From Spirochaetaceae bacterium (GTDB taxonomy: Bacteria; Spirochaetota; Spirochaetia; UBA9216), in assembly GCA_028527945.1 (NCBI GenBank), contig JAQQAK010000098.1, positions 1-27,386 of the forward strand: DNA of 27,386 nucleotides, given 5' to 3'. Positions 1 through 8,574 of this stretch are shown one piece after another. The position numbers and the translations under genes are program-made. The notes beneath the pieces were generated by a model. It had not been told where the DNA came from, ran no database searches, and saw nothing but the letters and a program-made list of their open reading frames with translations. Positions within the stretch are counted from its first letter, which is position 1. Every line of letters begins with the position of its first letter.

Positions 1-511
1 TTATAGAATTTCTGTGAAAAGAATCAAGAAGAACTCCAACTATGGCAGACAACTGAATAGAAAGAATATTTGGAATACTCAACTTTACAGGGTTAAGGCT
101 CTCAAAAGGTAATACACATAAATGTAAGAAAATAATACCAAAAAGTATAAATAAGGCGTAGGTAAATGAATTTATAAGAAAAAATGAACCTGAAAATATG
201 GTAGTAATAACAAGAGAAGAAACTCCTCCGGAAGAAAAATAATGAAATGTAGCATTACTTGCGCCCCACAAAATTACTATTAACCCGCATAAATGCTGAA
301 CTAAAAAATCACGCAAAGTAAGATCTTCAATGGTATTCAGTTTTTTAAAAAAGACCAATGGAATAGTTAACAGAAAAAACAAAAATGTAACAAAATCAAT
401 TGATAAATAATAATTACGATAGCTGTACCGAACAGAATTGGTAAAATTAAGGATTATATCAAAAATTAAAAATGCAATAAAAAATGGTATAAAAAACCTT
501 AATCTATGCAT
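1..511 (-). CDS. N-terminal part of a multi-pass membrane protein (partial, runs off left edge)
   Basis: The minus strand has an open frame with no stop from about position 650 down to position 2, so the gene continues past the window edge. From the ATG complementary to 509-511 it reads about 170 residues, starting MHRLRFFIPFFIAFLIFD. It is strongly hydrophobic, with perhaps five or six helices separated by short polar turns (for example FFKKLNTIEDLTLRD). The start is uncertain: no good ribosome binding site is visible and the frame is open further upstream. It diverges from aroA. No enzymatic domain lies inside the window. Membrane sensors ending in GGDEF or kinase domains have N-termini like this, but that is only a guess. 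Confidence 0.55.
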   Translation of the reverse strand, partial: MHRLRFFIPFFIAFLIFDIILNFTNSVRYSYRNYYLSIDFVTFLFFLLTIPLVFFKKLNTIEDLTLRDFLVQHLCGLIVILWGASNATFHYFSSGGVSSLVITTIFSGSFFLINSFTYALFILFGIIFLHLCVLPFESLNPVKLSIPNILSIQLSAIVGVLLDSFHRNSI

Positions 512-566
512 TGAAATCAAACAGATTTCTTCATTTATCTTTTTTTTAACATTGTTATTATATTTT

Positions 567-598
567 TTGTTAATCCTAAAAAAAGACACAACTATAAT
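567..598 (+). promoter_or_regulatory. Possible promoter of aroA
   Basis: TTGTTA (567-572) and a perfect TATAAT (593-598) are separated by 20 bases, longer than ideal. A second TATAAT lies at 606-611, immediately before the aroA start. No Shine-Dalgarno sequence lies between either box and the ATG at 617, so the transcript would have a very short leader. Weak call. Confidence 0.3.
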
Positions 599-616
599 TG
601 TAATGTATAATTGCTT

Positions 617-1909
617 ATGGACGCAACAATTTATTTCATAGACAAAAACAAATTAAATGAGAGTATAGAACTTCTGATACCTTCATCAAAATCGCATACA
701 ATAAGAGCACTTTTATTTGCAGCCATGGCTGATGGTGAGAGCGTATTAATCAATCCTCTTGATTCTGCTGACGCAAGATCCTGCATTGATGCATGCAAAG
801 TTCTTGGCGCAGAAATAATCAGAAAAGAAGATAAATGGATCGTAAAAGGAACAGGAGGCAACTTTCCTTCCAAAATAAAGAATATTGATGTTGGTAATTC
901 AGGAACAACACTTTATCTTGCGGCCGGAATAGCCTCGCTGTCTTCTGAAGAAATATTTTTTACAGGAGATGAACAAATACAAAAAAGACCGGTAAAACCG
1001 CTTTTAGACTCACTCTCAGATCTTGGAGCCCAAATAAAAGGAAGTGACAACGGATGCGCGCCATTCAATATTAAGGGGCCTATTACCGGAGGAAAAACTT
1101 CTATAGAGTGCCCAACCAGCCAATACTTATCCTCACTACTAATTACTGCTCCTCTTGCAAAAGAAGAAACAATAATCGAGGTCCCGCTTTTAATGGAACA
1201 GCCTTATGTAGAGATGACTCTAAAATGGCTTGATGAACAGGATATTAAGTACAAAAATGATAATTTTAAAAAATTCATAATACCTGGAAATCAGAAATAT
1301 ACACCATTCAAAAAAGCCATTCCAGGTGATTTTTCATCAGCAGCTTTTCCTCTTTGCGCAGCGGCAATTACAGGTTCAAAACTTACATTAAAAGGTCTTG
1401 ATGTAACAGACAGTCAAGGAGATAAAGCAGTTATTGATTATCTTAAAATGATGAATTGCGTTATCACTTCCACAACAGATACAGTCAGTATCACAGGCCC
1501 CGGACATTCATCATGTCCCGAAAAAAAACTGATAGCAAATAATTTTGATCTAAATAAAACACCTGATGCCCTTCCTATAATGGCCGTAACAGCCTGTTTT
1601 GCCGAAGGAACAACAAAACTTTATAACGTTCCACAGGCGCGCTTAAAAGAAACAGATCGTATAGCGGTTATGCACGAAGAGTTAACAAAACTGGGAGCAG
1701 AGATAGAAGAGCTTGACGATGGACTAATTATTCATGGCGGAAAACAACTTAAAGGTTGTAAAGTTGAAGGCCATGGTGATCATCGTGTTGTAATGGCGCT
1801 TGCAGTGGCCGCGCTTAAAGCTGAAGGAAAAACCATAATAACAGATTCAGAAGCCGTTGATATAACATATCCTGGATTCTTTGAAATGCTGGATAGTCTC
1901 TGTAATTAA
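617..1909 (+). CDS. aroA: 3-phosphoshikimate 1-carboxyvinyltransferase (EPSP synthase)
   Basis: This cytoplasmic enzyme transfers the enolpyruvyl group of phosphoenolpyruvate to shikimate-3-phosphate, the sixth step of the shikimate pathway to chorismate and aromatic amino acids. The 430-residue product has the normal family length. Visible hallmarks are the N-terminal PSSKSHTIRALL segment that binds shikimate phosphate and PEP, the NSGTT motif near residue 95, the RLKETDR motif near residue 345, and GDHRVVMA near residue 390. Two start codons are possible: TTG at 611 and ATG at 617. I prefer the ATG, although neither has a recognisable ribosome binding site. The gene stands alone, diverging from a membrane-protein gene. 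Confidence 0.96.
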   Translation: MDATIYFIDKNKLNESIELLIPSSKSHTIRALLFAAMADGESVLINPLDSADARSCIDACKVLGAEIIRKEDKWIVKGTGGNFPSKIKNIDVGNSGTTLYLAAGIASLSSEEIFFTGDEQIQKRPVKPLLDSLSDLGAQIKGSDNGCAPFNIKGPITGGKTSIECPTSQYLSSLLITAPLAKEETIIEVPLLMEQPYVEMTLKWLDEQDIKYKNDNFKKFIIPGNQKYTPFKKAIPGDFSSAAFPLCAAAITGSKLTLKGLDVTDSQGDKAVIDYLKMMNCVITSTTDTVSITGPGHSSCPEKKLIANNFDLNKTPDALPIMAVTACFAEGTTKLYNVPQARLKETDRIAVMHEELTKLGAEIEELDDGLIIHGGKQLKGCKVEGHGDHRVVMALAVAALKAEGKTIITDSEAVDITYPGFFEMLDSLCN

Positions 1910-2021
1910 CAGGCCTCAGGGAGTTGACCTCTAATGAACTCTGACAAGTCTTTTAATTATTAGGTAAACTTCCTCTGTATAACAATTTCTTCGATTACTC
2001 CTATTTTTAAATTATTGAAGG

Positions 2022-2050
2022 TCTTTCAAAACTTAAAAAGTTTTGAAAGA
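2022..2050 (+). terminator. Perfect 13-bp hairpin downstream of aroA
   Basis: The arms TCTTTCAAAACTT (2022-2034) and AAGTTTTGAAAGA (2038-2050) pair perfectly around an AAA loop. It is 112 bases past the aroA stop. The run of seven Ts begins only at about 2066, so it is not a textbook Rho-independent terminator. It could act as a terminator with a displaced U-tract or as a 3' end stabiliser. Confidence 0.45.
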
Positions 2051-2160
2051 GCCTCACTGCTATAATTTTTTTATTCTTGCAATATTGTCTCTATGCCTAT
2101 AAAATTGCAGGATAATATAAATACAACTTTTTATAATATATATAATTACATACAGTTGTA

Positions 2161-2211
2161 AGATTTTGCTTCAAAATCTCTTTCTAAAGAGACGAGTTCA
2201 AAAAAGGACTC
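2161..2211 (+). promoter_or_regulatory. Overlapping and tandem hairpins in the putP leader
   Basis: Three stem-loops lie 50-100 bases upstream of the putP start. AGATTTTG/CAAAATCT (2161-2179) is perfect. TCTCTTT/AAAGAGA (2177-2192) shares three bases with the first stem, so the two cannot both form fully. GAGTTC/GGACTC (2194-2211) has one G-U pair. This could be a cis-acting leader element controlling putP. The rest of the 1910-2261 spacer holds the 2022-2050 hairpin and AT-rich DNA where I see no convincing promoter. Confidence 0.35.
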
Positions 2212-2261
2212 ATCAGTATAAAACTTTTAATTTCTCATTGTTAAATTTAAAAGGAGGCTTT

Positions 2262-3728
2262 ATGGCTCAGACGGCTACAATTATTACATTTATTGTCTAT
2301 TTAATTTTTCTTTTAGGAGTAGGATTTTATTTCTACAAAAAAACATCCAACATAGAAGATTACCTCTTGGGTGGTCGAGGTATGGGAAAATGGGTTACTG
2401 CTCTTTCTGCACAAGCAAGTGATATGTCAGGCTGGCTTTTAATGGGATTACCCGGAGCAGTGTTCCTTTCAGGAGTAAGTCAAAGCTGGATTGCTATAGG
2501 GCTTTTTATTGGAACACTCCTTAACTGGATATTAGTCGCCCCCCGTCTGCGTGTTTACACAGAAAAAACCAATTCACTTACAATGGCAAGTTTTCTTGAA
2601 GAACGTTTTAAAGATCCAACAGGTCTTCTCAGGGTGATTTGCGCAATTATCACTTTAATATTTTTTGCTGTTTACGCGTCTTCCGGAATGGCTGGAGCAG
2701 GTAAATTATTTGAATCAATGTTTGGCCTTGATTATAAACTCGCTGTTATAATTGGATGTGTTGTCATTGTTTTATATACAATGCTGGGCGGCTTTATGGC
2801 AGTTTGCTGGACAGATCTATTTCAAGGAATTTTAATGTTTATCTCAATTGTTGTAGTACCAATAGCGGCACTTAAAGGTGTTGGAGGATTTAAAAGTATT
2901 AATACAGCCCTCATTGCAAAAGGTATTTCTACAAGCATGGTTAATGGAGCAGGAATGGGTGCATTTCTTGCAATTATTTCCTCAGCTGCCTGGGGTATAG
3001 GATACTTTGGCCAACCTCATATTCTGGTACGCTTTATGAGTATAAAAAGTGTAAAAGAAGTATCAAGCTCTACAATAATCGCGATAATCTGGGTAATAAT
3101 CTCACTTACAGGTGCTATTTTTGTCGGGCTTATAGGAACAGCAATGTACGCGACCCCACCGGGAGGAGATTCTGAAAAAGTATTCATCTACATGATAGCC
3201 GATCTTTTTAACCCCTGGATTGGAGGAATCCTTCTTGCCGCAATACTTTCAGCAATAATGTCTACGATAGATTCTCAACTTCTTGTTTCATCTTCTGCTC
3301 TTACAGAAGATTTTTACCAAAAGGTTATAAAAAAAGACGCATCTGAAAAAGAGCTTATTATAGTTGGAAGAATCTGTGTAATTATTATTTCTGTAATAGC
3401 AATGCTGCTTGCCCTTAAGCCGGACAATTCAATTTTGGGACTTGTCAGTTATGCCTGGGGAGGTTTTGGCGCCGCTTTTGGTCCTGTAATTTTAATGGCT
3501 TTATTTTCAAAAAAAACAAGCTGGAAGTCAGCTCTTGGAGGAATGATTGCCGGAGCAGTCGTTCTTGTTTTATGGAAGCAAATTGGCCTTGGTTCTGTAA
3601 TGTATGAAATTGTTCCAGGTTTCATTGCAAACTTTATATGCATGTTCATTATTAACGCAATAGTTAAACAGGATGATGCAGAAATGGATAGAATCTTTGA
3701 TGAAGTTGTAAGCGAAACAAAAAACTAA
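2262..3728 (+). CDS. putP: Sodium/proline symporter
   Basis: This inner-membrane Na+/solute symporter (SSS family) most likely imports proline. The 488-residue protein is hydrophobic throughout, as expected for about 13 helices. It carries SAQASDMSGWLLMGLPGA near residues 49-66, including the Asp that corresponds to the Na+-linked Asp55 of E. coli PutP. It also has GGFMAVCWTDLFQG near 176-189 and the Na2-site Ser-Thr within AIMSTIDSQLLVSSSA near 331-346. I chose the ATG at 2262 because AAGGAGG lies five bases before it; the frame is open upstream, but those residues are not family-like. Hairpins in the leader may regulate it. A closely related pantothenate or other solute specificity cannot be excluded, though the motif match to PutP is strong. 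Confidence 0.92.
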   Translation: MAQTATIITFIVYLIFLLGVGFYFYKKTSNIEDYLLGGRGMGKWVTALSAQASDMSGWLLMGLPGAVFLSGVSQSWIAIGLFIGTLLNWILVAPRLRVYTEKTNSLTMASFLEERFKDPTGLLRVICAIITLIFFAVYASSGMAGAGKLFESMFGLDYKLAVIIGCVVIVLYTMLGGFMAVCWTDLFQGILMFISIVVVPIAALKGVGGFKSINTALIAKGISTSMVNGAGMGAFLAIISSAAWGIGYFGQPHILVRFMSIKSVKEVSSSTIIAIIWVIISLTGAIFVGLIGTAMYATPPGGDSEKVFIYMIADLFNPWIGGILLAAILSAIMSTIDSQLLVSSSALTEDFYQKVIKKDASEKELIIVGRICVIIISVIAMLLALKPDNSILGLVSYAWGGFGAAFGPVILMALFSKKTSWKSALGGMIAGAVVLVLWKQIGLGSVMYEIVPGFIANFICMFIINAIVKQDDAEMDRIFDEVVSETKN

Positions 3729-3734
3729 CAACAA

Positions 3735-3753
3735 GGGCGCTAAAACAGCGCCC
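3735..3753. terminator. Bidirectional terminator between putP and galK
   Basis: GGGCGCT (3735-3741) and AGCGCCC (3747-3753) form a perfect 7-bp GC-rich stem with an AAAAC loop. It sits between the convergent ends of putP and galK, with AT-rich flanks on both sides, and probably ends transcripts from both directions. Confidence 0.7.
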
Positions 3754-3771
3754 ATAAATTATTTCTTAAAA

Positions 3772-5064
3772 CTATAAAACCCGGCAAGCAGGTTTGTTTC
3801 TGATAACAAGCTCAAAACAGCTTGCTTTGCCAAAAACATTTTCCATCAATGTTATATATTCTGCCATTGATTCGTTAGGAACATAGGCCTGAATAGTTCC
3901 GGCAAAACCTCCGCCTTGAATACGGCACGCGCAAGGACCTTCAGGATCGCAAGAATTCAAAAAATCCTCAGTAACCGCAAGAGCTATACTTACAGCCTGA
4001 TCTTTATGCATAAAATTTACATACACATTCTGTAAATATTTAAAAGATGAATTTCCTGAGCCGTTTACAAGTTTTAAATAGGTGTCAATATCACCATTCT
4101 CCAACGCTTCAAGCTGTGAAACAGCCCTGTTATTTTCATTTAGAAAATGTATAGCTCTGATAACAGCTCTGTCACCGCATTCTTTTCTGATCTTGTCAAT
4201 ATTTGCAATAATCTCTTCCATTGAAATTTCGCGGCAAACTTCTTTTCCAAGAACATTCGCTACAGATTTCATTTCAATAGGCATTGCACTATATTCATCT
4301 GATAAATTCGCGTGACTGGATTTTACATCTGTAATCATAAGCCTGTATCCATTTTCGCTGAAATTTACTTTAACAGGCTTTATCACAGGAGCAGCCGGAT
4401 CTTTAAAATCTATTCCAACAACCCCGCCAGCAGCACAGGCCACCTGATCCATAAGCCCACAAGCTTTACCAAAATAGAGGTTTTCAGCATATTGACCGAT
4501 CTGGGCAACCTCTACAAACCCGACCTCTCCATCATTAAATAATTCACTAAGAGCAGTTCCTATCATCACCTCAACAGATGCTGAAGAACTTAACCCTGAT
4601 CCGGGAAGAACACTTGACTCCATATTAAGGTTAAAACCACCAATTTTATAACCAAGCTCTGTAAAACGAAAAAGGATTCCCCTTATCAAGGCATCTGTTG
4701 TATCTTTTTCTTCTGTTTTAACCTCAAGATCTGAACTATCCAAAGAAATAGAATCATAACCTTCTGATACAAATGCAACCATATTGTTAGAAGAAGCTGA
4801 TATGACACAAACAGAATCAAAATCTACACTTCCGGCAAGGACATTACCATGATTGTGATCTGTATGATTGCCTCCAAGCTCAGTCCGCCCCGGAGCGCTT
4901 ATAACCATAGCCTCAACGTCTCCAAAAAGCTCCTTATGCCTTGAAAGAAGATTAATATAGCGAGACTTCTGTTCTTCCAACTTTTCAGGTTTATATATTT
5001 CAAGGAAAATATTATCAGCCTTTGCTGAAGTTATTTCACCTATTATTTCACTTACTACTGCCAT
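3772..5064 (-). CDS. galK: Galactokinase
   Basis: This GHMP-family kinase phosphorylates alpha-D-galactose with ATP to galactose-1-phosphate (Leloir pathway). The 430-residue protein shows APGRTELGGNHTDHNHG at residues 57-73. This is a variant of the usual GRxNLIGEHTDYNxG galactokinase signature, with GGNH in place of GEH. The phosphate-binding loop VLPGSGLSSSAS is at 152-163, the catalytic Asp lies in GLMDQ at about 206, and the third GHMP motif GGGFAGT is near the C-terminus. The start follows GAGGAA, located in the last codons of galT; only three bases separate the genes, so translation is probably coupled. It forms an operon with galT under the adjacent LacI-type regulator. Confidence 0.95.
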   Translation of the reverse strand: MAVVSEIIGEITSAKADNIFLEIYKPEKLEEQKSRYINLLSRHKELFGDVEAMVISAPGRTELGGNHTDHNHGNVLAGSVDFDSVCVISASSNNMVAFVSEGYDSISLDSSDLEVKTEEKDTTDALIRGILFRFTELGYKIGGFNLNMESSVLPGSGLSSSASVEVMIGTALSELFNDGEVGFVEVAQIGQYAENLYFGKACGLMDQVACAAGGVVGIDFKDPAAPVIKPVKVNFSENGYRLMITDVKSSHANLSDEYSAMPIEMKSVANVLGKEVCREISMEEIIANIDKIRKECGDRAVIRAIHFLNENNRAVSQLEALENGDIDTYLKLVNGSGNSSFKYLQNVYVNFMHKDQAVSIALAVTEDFLNSCDPEGPCACRIQGGGFAGTIQAYVPNESMAEYITLMENVFGKASCFELVIRNKPACRVL

Positions 5065-5067
5065 ATC

Positions 5068-6108
5068 TTATTCCTCGGACTCACTAAAATGTATATTTGA
5101 AAGCTCTCTTAGAGTTTTAGCAGCGGTTTCAGCGCTTATATCACGCTGAGGCATGGCAAGCATTTCATACCCAACCATAAATTTTTTCACTGTAGCAGAG
5201 CGTAATAGCGGCGGATAATAATGAAAATGAAAATGAGCTTCAGGATATTCGCCGCCGTCAGTAGGCCTCTGGTGGATTCCCATTGAATAAGGAAACCTTG
5301 TATGAAATAAATTATCATACTTAATGCCAAGTGTTTTAACTGCATCAGCAAGCTCAATTACTTCTTTATCTGTAAGCTGATCTATTGATTCCATGTGGCG
5401 CTTTGGCAAAATCATTGTCTCATAGGGCCAGACAGCCCAAAATGGAACAAGAACAGCAAAGCCTTCATTTTCATAAACAATACGGCTGCCATCTGAAAGC
5501 TCCTGTTCAAGATAATCACAAAGAAGACAGGAACCATTTTTATCATAATAAGTCTTCTGATTTTCAAGCTCTTTAGCCGGAAGATCAGGAACTTCGCGTT
5601 CCGCCCAAATCTGACCATGCGGATGCGGATTGGAACAGCCCATTACAGCGCCGCGGTTCTCAAAGATCTGAACATGATTAATAAAGTCCATAGCCCCAAG
5701 CTCCTGATACTGAGAGATCCAAAGCTTCACAACTCTCTGAACATCTGACGGCTCCATTAACGCAAGAGTTAAATCATGCCTTGGAGAAAAACAAATAACC
5801 CGGCACAGCCCCTGCTCTGTTTTGGCCTGAAGAAGGCCATTATCATATGTGTCAGGTTCTGTTTCCGGCAAAATGGCCATAAAATCATTATTAAAAACAA
5901 ATGTTTCTTTATAGTCAGGATTCTTAACACCACCTGAGCGTTCATTGCCTGGACAAAGATAACAGCCAGGATCATACTCTGGCATCTTTTCGAGAGGAAG
6001 TTTTTCAACCTGACCATTCCAAGGCCTCTTTGTTCTATGAGGAGAAACTTTCACCCACTCACCTGTTAAAATATTAAGCCGTCTATGCGGATCTTCATTA
6101 AAATTCAT
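5068..6108 (-). CDS. galT: Galactose-1-phosphate uridylyltransferase (class I)
   Basis: The enzyme exchanges UMP between UDP-glucose and galactose-1-phosphate through a uridylyl-histidine intermediate. The 346 residues contain the catalytic HPHGQ motif at 162-166, the zinc-type CYLC pair at 49-52, a second C-L-L-C pair near 195, and the C-terminal HFHFHYYPPLLR segment, all typical of the HIT-superfamily GalT. AGAGGGCAG precedes the ATG. It is the first gene of a leftward galT-galK operon starting beside the operator at 6144-6159. No epimerase (galE) gene is in the window, so UDP-galactose recycling must be encoded elsewhere. Confidence 0.96.
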   Translation of the reverse strand: MNFNEDPHRRLNILTGEWVKVSPHRTKRPWNGQVEKLPLEKMPEYDPGCYLCPGNERSGGVKNPDYKETFVFNNDFMAILPETEPDTYDNGLLQAKTEQGLCRVICFSPRHDLTLALMEPSDVQRVVKLWISQYQELGAMDFINHVQIFENRGAVMGCSNPHPHGQIWAEREVPDLPAKELENQKTYYDKNGSCLLCDYLEQELSDGSRIVYENEGFAVLVPFWAVWPYETMILPKRHMESIDQLTDKEVIELADAVKTLGIKYDNLFHTRFPYSMGIHQRPTDGGEYPEAHFHFHYYPPLLRSATVKKFMVGYEMLAMPQRDISAETAAKTLRELSNIHFSESEE

Positions 6109-6132
6109 AATTCTGCCCTCTGATAATAACTG

Positions 6133-6160
6133 TTGACATTATTTTGTACACGTGTACAAT
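6133..6160 (+). promoter_or_regulatory. Promoter of the LacI-type regulator overlapping a 16-bp palindromic operator
   Basis: TTGACA (6133-6138) and TACAAT (6155-6160), 16 bases apart, make a strong sigma-70-type promoter. Inside it lies the perfect palindrome TTGTACACGTGTACAA (6144-6159) with the central CG typical of LacI-family operators. Binding would block the regulator's own promoter, and the site is also only about 35 bases upstream of galT, so one operator probably controls both directions. Transcription from this -10 box would start almost exactly at the ATG at 6169. Confidence 0.75.
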
Positions 6161-6168
6161 ACTACAAC

Positions 6169-7173
6169 ATGAATCCGCAGTCAATCCCTAAAAGAGACGA
6201 TGTAGCAGAAGAAGCAGGCGTGAGCAGCGCTACCGTTTCAAGGGTTTACAATAATCCGGACAGCGTTAGTCCAGAGAAAAAAAATGCCGTATTAAAGGCC
6301 GCGCAAAAACTTGGATATGTTCCCAATAAAGCAGCCAGTGCTCTTAGGCGGAACGGAAGCGGAACAATCACCCTTGTTGAGTTCAAAAAGAAAAAGCGTG
6401 AATACTACTGGGCCGATCTGCCGCTCTTTAAATGGTTTTACGCAGAGGTTCTACACTCTGTCAAAGATATAATTGATGAAAGCATGTTTCATTTAAATCT
6501 GGCGACAATAAACACAAAAGAAGATATGCTAAAACTTCAGGGACAAACAGACGGCCTTATCTGCTACGATGTTGATATGACAGAAGAAGCTGAAATGATT
6601 GCGGATTCCCCAATTCCATATGTTATCGGGCATCATACAAAAGATTTTTCACCCCACCCAAGATGCTGTACAGATAATACTGAAGGCGGAAGACTTCAGG
6701 CAGAACTTTTAAAAAAAGCGGGATGCGAAAAACCTGTCTATATTACAGGATTTACACAGAGTGTTGCCCCAAATAGAGAAAGACTTGAAGGATTTATATC
6801 AGTTTACGGCGACAGCATAAGAATAATTGAAACAAATATAGGGCGTGAGGCTGGCTTTAAGACGGCAGGTAATCTTATCAAAGATATAAAAAATGGAAAA
6901 ATAGACGGGATAGCGGCAGTAAACGATATAACAGCCGCCGGAGCAGGATACGCACTTGAAGCATCAGGAATAAATATTCAAACCGATATCCCTCTGGCAG
7001 GTTATGACAACATGCCGTTTGGAGACTTTCTTCCATTTAGACTTATGTCAGTAAATCTAAGACCTGCTGAAATTTATCAGGAAGCAGCTAAAATGTTGCT
7101 TGAAAAAATACAAGGAAATACTAAAACAGGGAACTCAAAAATTATTCTACCCAAAGCAATTGGACAAATATAA
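6169..7173 (+). CDS. LacI/GalR-family transcriptional regulator of the gal genes
   Basis: The protein is a DNA-binding repressor with a sugar-sensing domain. The 334-residue form begins MNPQSIPKRDDVAEEAG. Residues about 9-60 form the LacI helix-turn-helix and hinge helix (VSSATVSRVYNNPDSVSP, then YVPNKAASALRR). The rest is a periplasmic-binding-protein-like ligand domain, including AVNDITAAGAGYALEASG and a PLAGYDNMPFGDFL segment. I chose the ATG at 6169 rather than a TTG at 6133, because the TTG falls inside the -35 box and the upstream residues are not family-like. The message may therefore be leaderless. Divergence from galT-galK over a shared operator suggests it senses galactose or a galactoside, which is an inference. 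Confidence 0.88.
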   Translation: MNPQSIPKRDDVAEEAGVSSATVSRVYNNPDSVSPEKKNAVLKAAQKLGYVPNKAASALRRNGSGTITLVEFKKKKREYYWADLPLFKWFYAEVLHSVKDIIDESMFHLNLATINTKEDMLKLQGQTDGLICYDVDMTEEAEMIADSPIPYVIGHHTKDFSPHPRCCTDNTEGGRLQAELLKKAGCEKPVYITGFTQSVAPNRERLEGFISVYGDSIRIIETNIGREAGFKTAGNLIKDIKNGKIDGIAAVNDITAAGAGYALEASGINIQTDIPLAGYDNMPFGDFLPFRLMSVNLRPAEIYQEAAKMLLEKIQGNTKTGNSKIILPKAIGQI

Positions 7174-7189
7174 TAACTTTGGTTAATAA

Positions 7190-7870
7190 TTAATTATTTA
7201 TAACCCGTTCTCTGGTAAATTCATAAATATTGCCATACCCGCCTGAATGACCGTTATCAATCAGCTGGACAGTATCTGTAAGTTTTTTGAGATCTTCCGG
7301 ATCATGGCTTATAACAATCATTGGAATGTTAAAAATAACTTTACAGCGTTTTAAATAAACAAGAATTTCACTTCGTAAAGTATAATCAACAGCATTAAAT
7401 GGTTCATCCAAAAGCAAAAGCTGTGGACTGCACATTAAGGCCCTACCTATCGCGGTTCGTTGCTGCTCGCCTCCTGAGATGTTACAAGGATATGAGTTTA
7501 AAAGTTTTGATAAACCAAGAACTTCAATTATCTCATCAAGTTTCACTGTACTTCGTTTCGCGTACCTTACACCAAAACATAAATTCTGCTTTACAGTCAT
7601 ATGAGGAAATAAAAGCTTTTCCTGAAAAACAATTCCCATAGAACGCTTTTCAGGCGGTAAACAGATTCCATTCTCAACATCAGTCAAAACCTGATCATTT
7701 AATATAATCTTACCGGAATCAGGCTTTAAAAGCCCGGCAAGAAGCTTTATTAATGTAGTTTTCCCCGCACCTGAGGGGCCAAATATCGCAGTAATGTCTT
7801 TTTCATACTGAGCCTTCATACAAAAATTAAAATCATCTCTGCTAAATTTCAAATCAAACTGCAAGTTCAT
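7190..7870 (-). CDS. modC: Molybdate ABC transporter, ATPase subunit
   Basis: This is the cytoplasmic ATPase of the molybdate importer. The 226-residue protein has Walker A GPSGAGKTT at 31-39, the Q-loop VFQEKLLFPHMT at 81-92, the ABC signature ISGGEQQR at 131-138, Walker B LLLLDEPF at 151-158, and the H-loop SHD near 188. Many ModC proteins carry an additional C-terminal TOBE/MOP molybdate-binding domain and reach about 350 residues. Here the protein ends soon after the ATPase core, so that domain is missing. It overlaps modB by 17 bases. Assignment to molybdate, rather than tungstate or sulfate, rests on the modA-like and modB-like partners and the nif context. Confidence 0.88.
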   Translation of the reverse strand: MNLQFDLKFSRDDFNFCMKAQYEKDITAIFGPSGAGKTTLIKLLAGLLKPDSGKIILNDQVLTDVENGICLPPEKRSMGIVFQEKLLFPHMTVKQNLCFGVRYAKRSTVKLDEIIEVLGLSKLLNSYPCNISGGEQQRTAIGRALMCSPQLLLLDEPFNAVDYTLRSEILVYLKRCKVIFNIPMIVISHDPEDLKKLTDTVQLIDNGHSGGYGNIYEFTRERVINN

Positions 7871-8528
7871 ATTTCTCTCTCTTTTTATTTAAAACAGAAG
7901 ATAAAATCATTGCCGCAAAAGATATACCAATAGAAACAGCTACAAGCCCGGCAGCGTAATGCTCCTTTCCGGGGATTTGAAGATAAGTATATACAGATAA
8001 AGGAATAGTTCTTGTTTCACCCTGAATATTTCCGGCAAAAATCATTGTAGCGCCAAACTCCCCAAGACTTCTGGCAAAGCCAAGAATGGCTCCGTTTATA
8101 AGTCCTGGAAGAATTATCTGAAAAGTAACACGAAAAAAAGTAGAAACTTTTCCTGCCCCCAAGGTTCTTGCAACGTCTTCAAGCCGGTGATCAGTCATCT
8201 CCAAAGAGATTTTCAGACTACGCGCTATAAGCGGAAACGATACAATCATTGAGGCAATAACAGCCGCGGCAGGGGTAAACGCTATTCTAATACCCCACCA
8301 TGAATATAATAATGAACCAATAATCCCATTCTTCCCCAGAAGAATAAGCAGTAAATATCCGGTAGTTACCGGCGGCATTACAAGCGGAAGATTAATTAAT
8401 CCGTCAATAACAAGCTTTCCTCTAAAATCATGATTAACAAGAAAAAGCTGAAGCACAACTGCTACTGGAATATTAATGGCAGTTGCCAAAGCCGCAAACT
8501 TGACAGAAAGCAAGATTGGAAGAATCAT
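7854..8528 (-). CDS. modB: Molybdate ABC transporter, permease subunit
   Basis: This is the membrane channel of the molybdate importer. The 224-residue protein has about five hydrophobic helices and the binding-protein-dependent permease loop around residues 140-170, where LGAGKVSTFFRVTFQIILPGL is followed by RSLGEFGATMIFAGN. The latter is characteristic of ModB/CysT-type permeases and contacts the ATPase. GGAG lies about nine bases before the start. It is the middle gene of modA-modB-modC, 46 bases after modA and overlapping modC. Confidence 0.92.
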   Translation of the reverse strand: MILPILLSVKFAALATAINIPVAVVLQLFLVNHDFRGKLVIDGLINLPLVMPPVTTGYLLLILLGKNGIIGSLLYSWWGIRIAFTPAAAVIASMIVSFPLIARSLKISLEMTDHRLEDVARTLGAGKVSTFFRVTFQIILPGLINGAILGFARSLGEFGATMIFAGNIQGETRTIPLSVYTYLQIPGKEHYAAGLVAVSIGISFAAMILSSVLNKKREKYELAV

Positions 8529-8574
8529 TTAATATACTCCATAGTTATAATTGGACATGCAAGAAAAACAGAAG

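Noticed and set aside
438..641. 67-residue plus-strand open frame before aroA
   Set aside because: It is the opposite strand of the leftward membrane-protein gene and overlaps the start of aroA. Its hydrophobic, Lys-rich composition follows from the AT-rich DNA.
4082..4542. Two plus-strand open frames inside galK
   Set aside because: They are antisense shadows of galactokinase coding sequence without family similarity.
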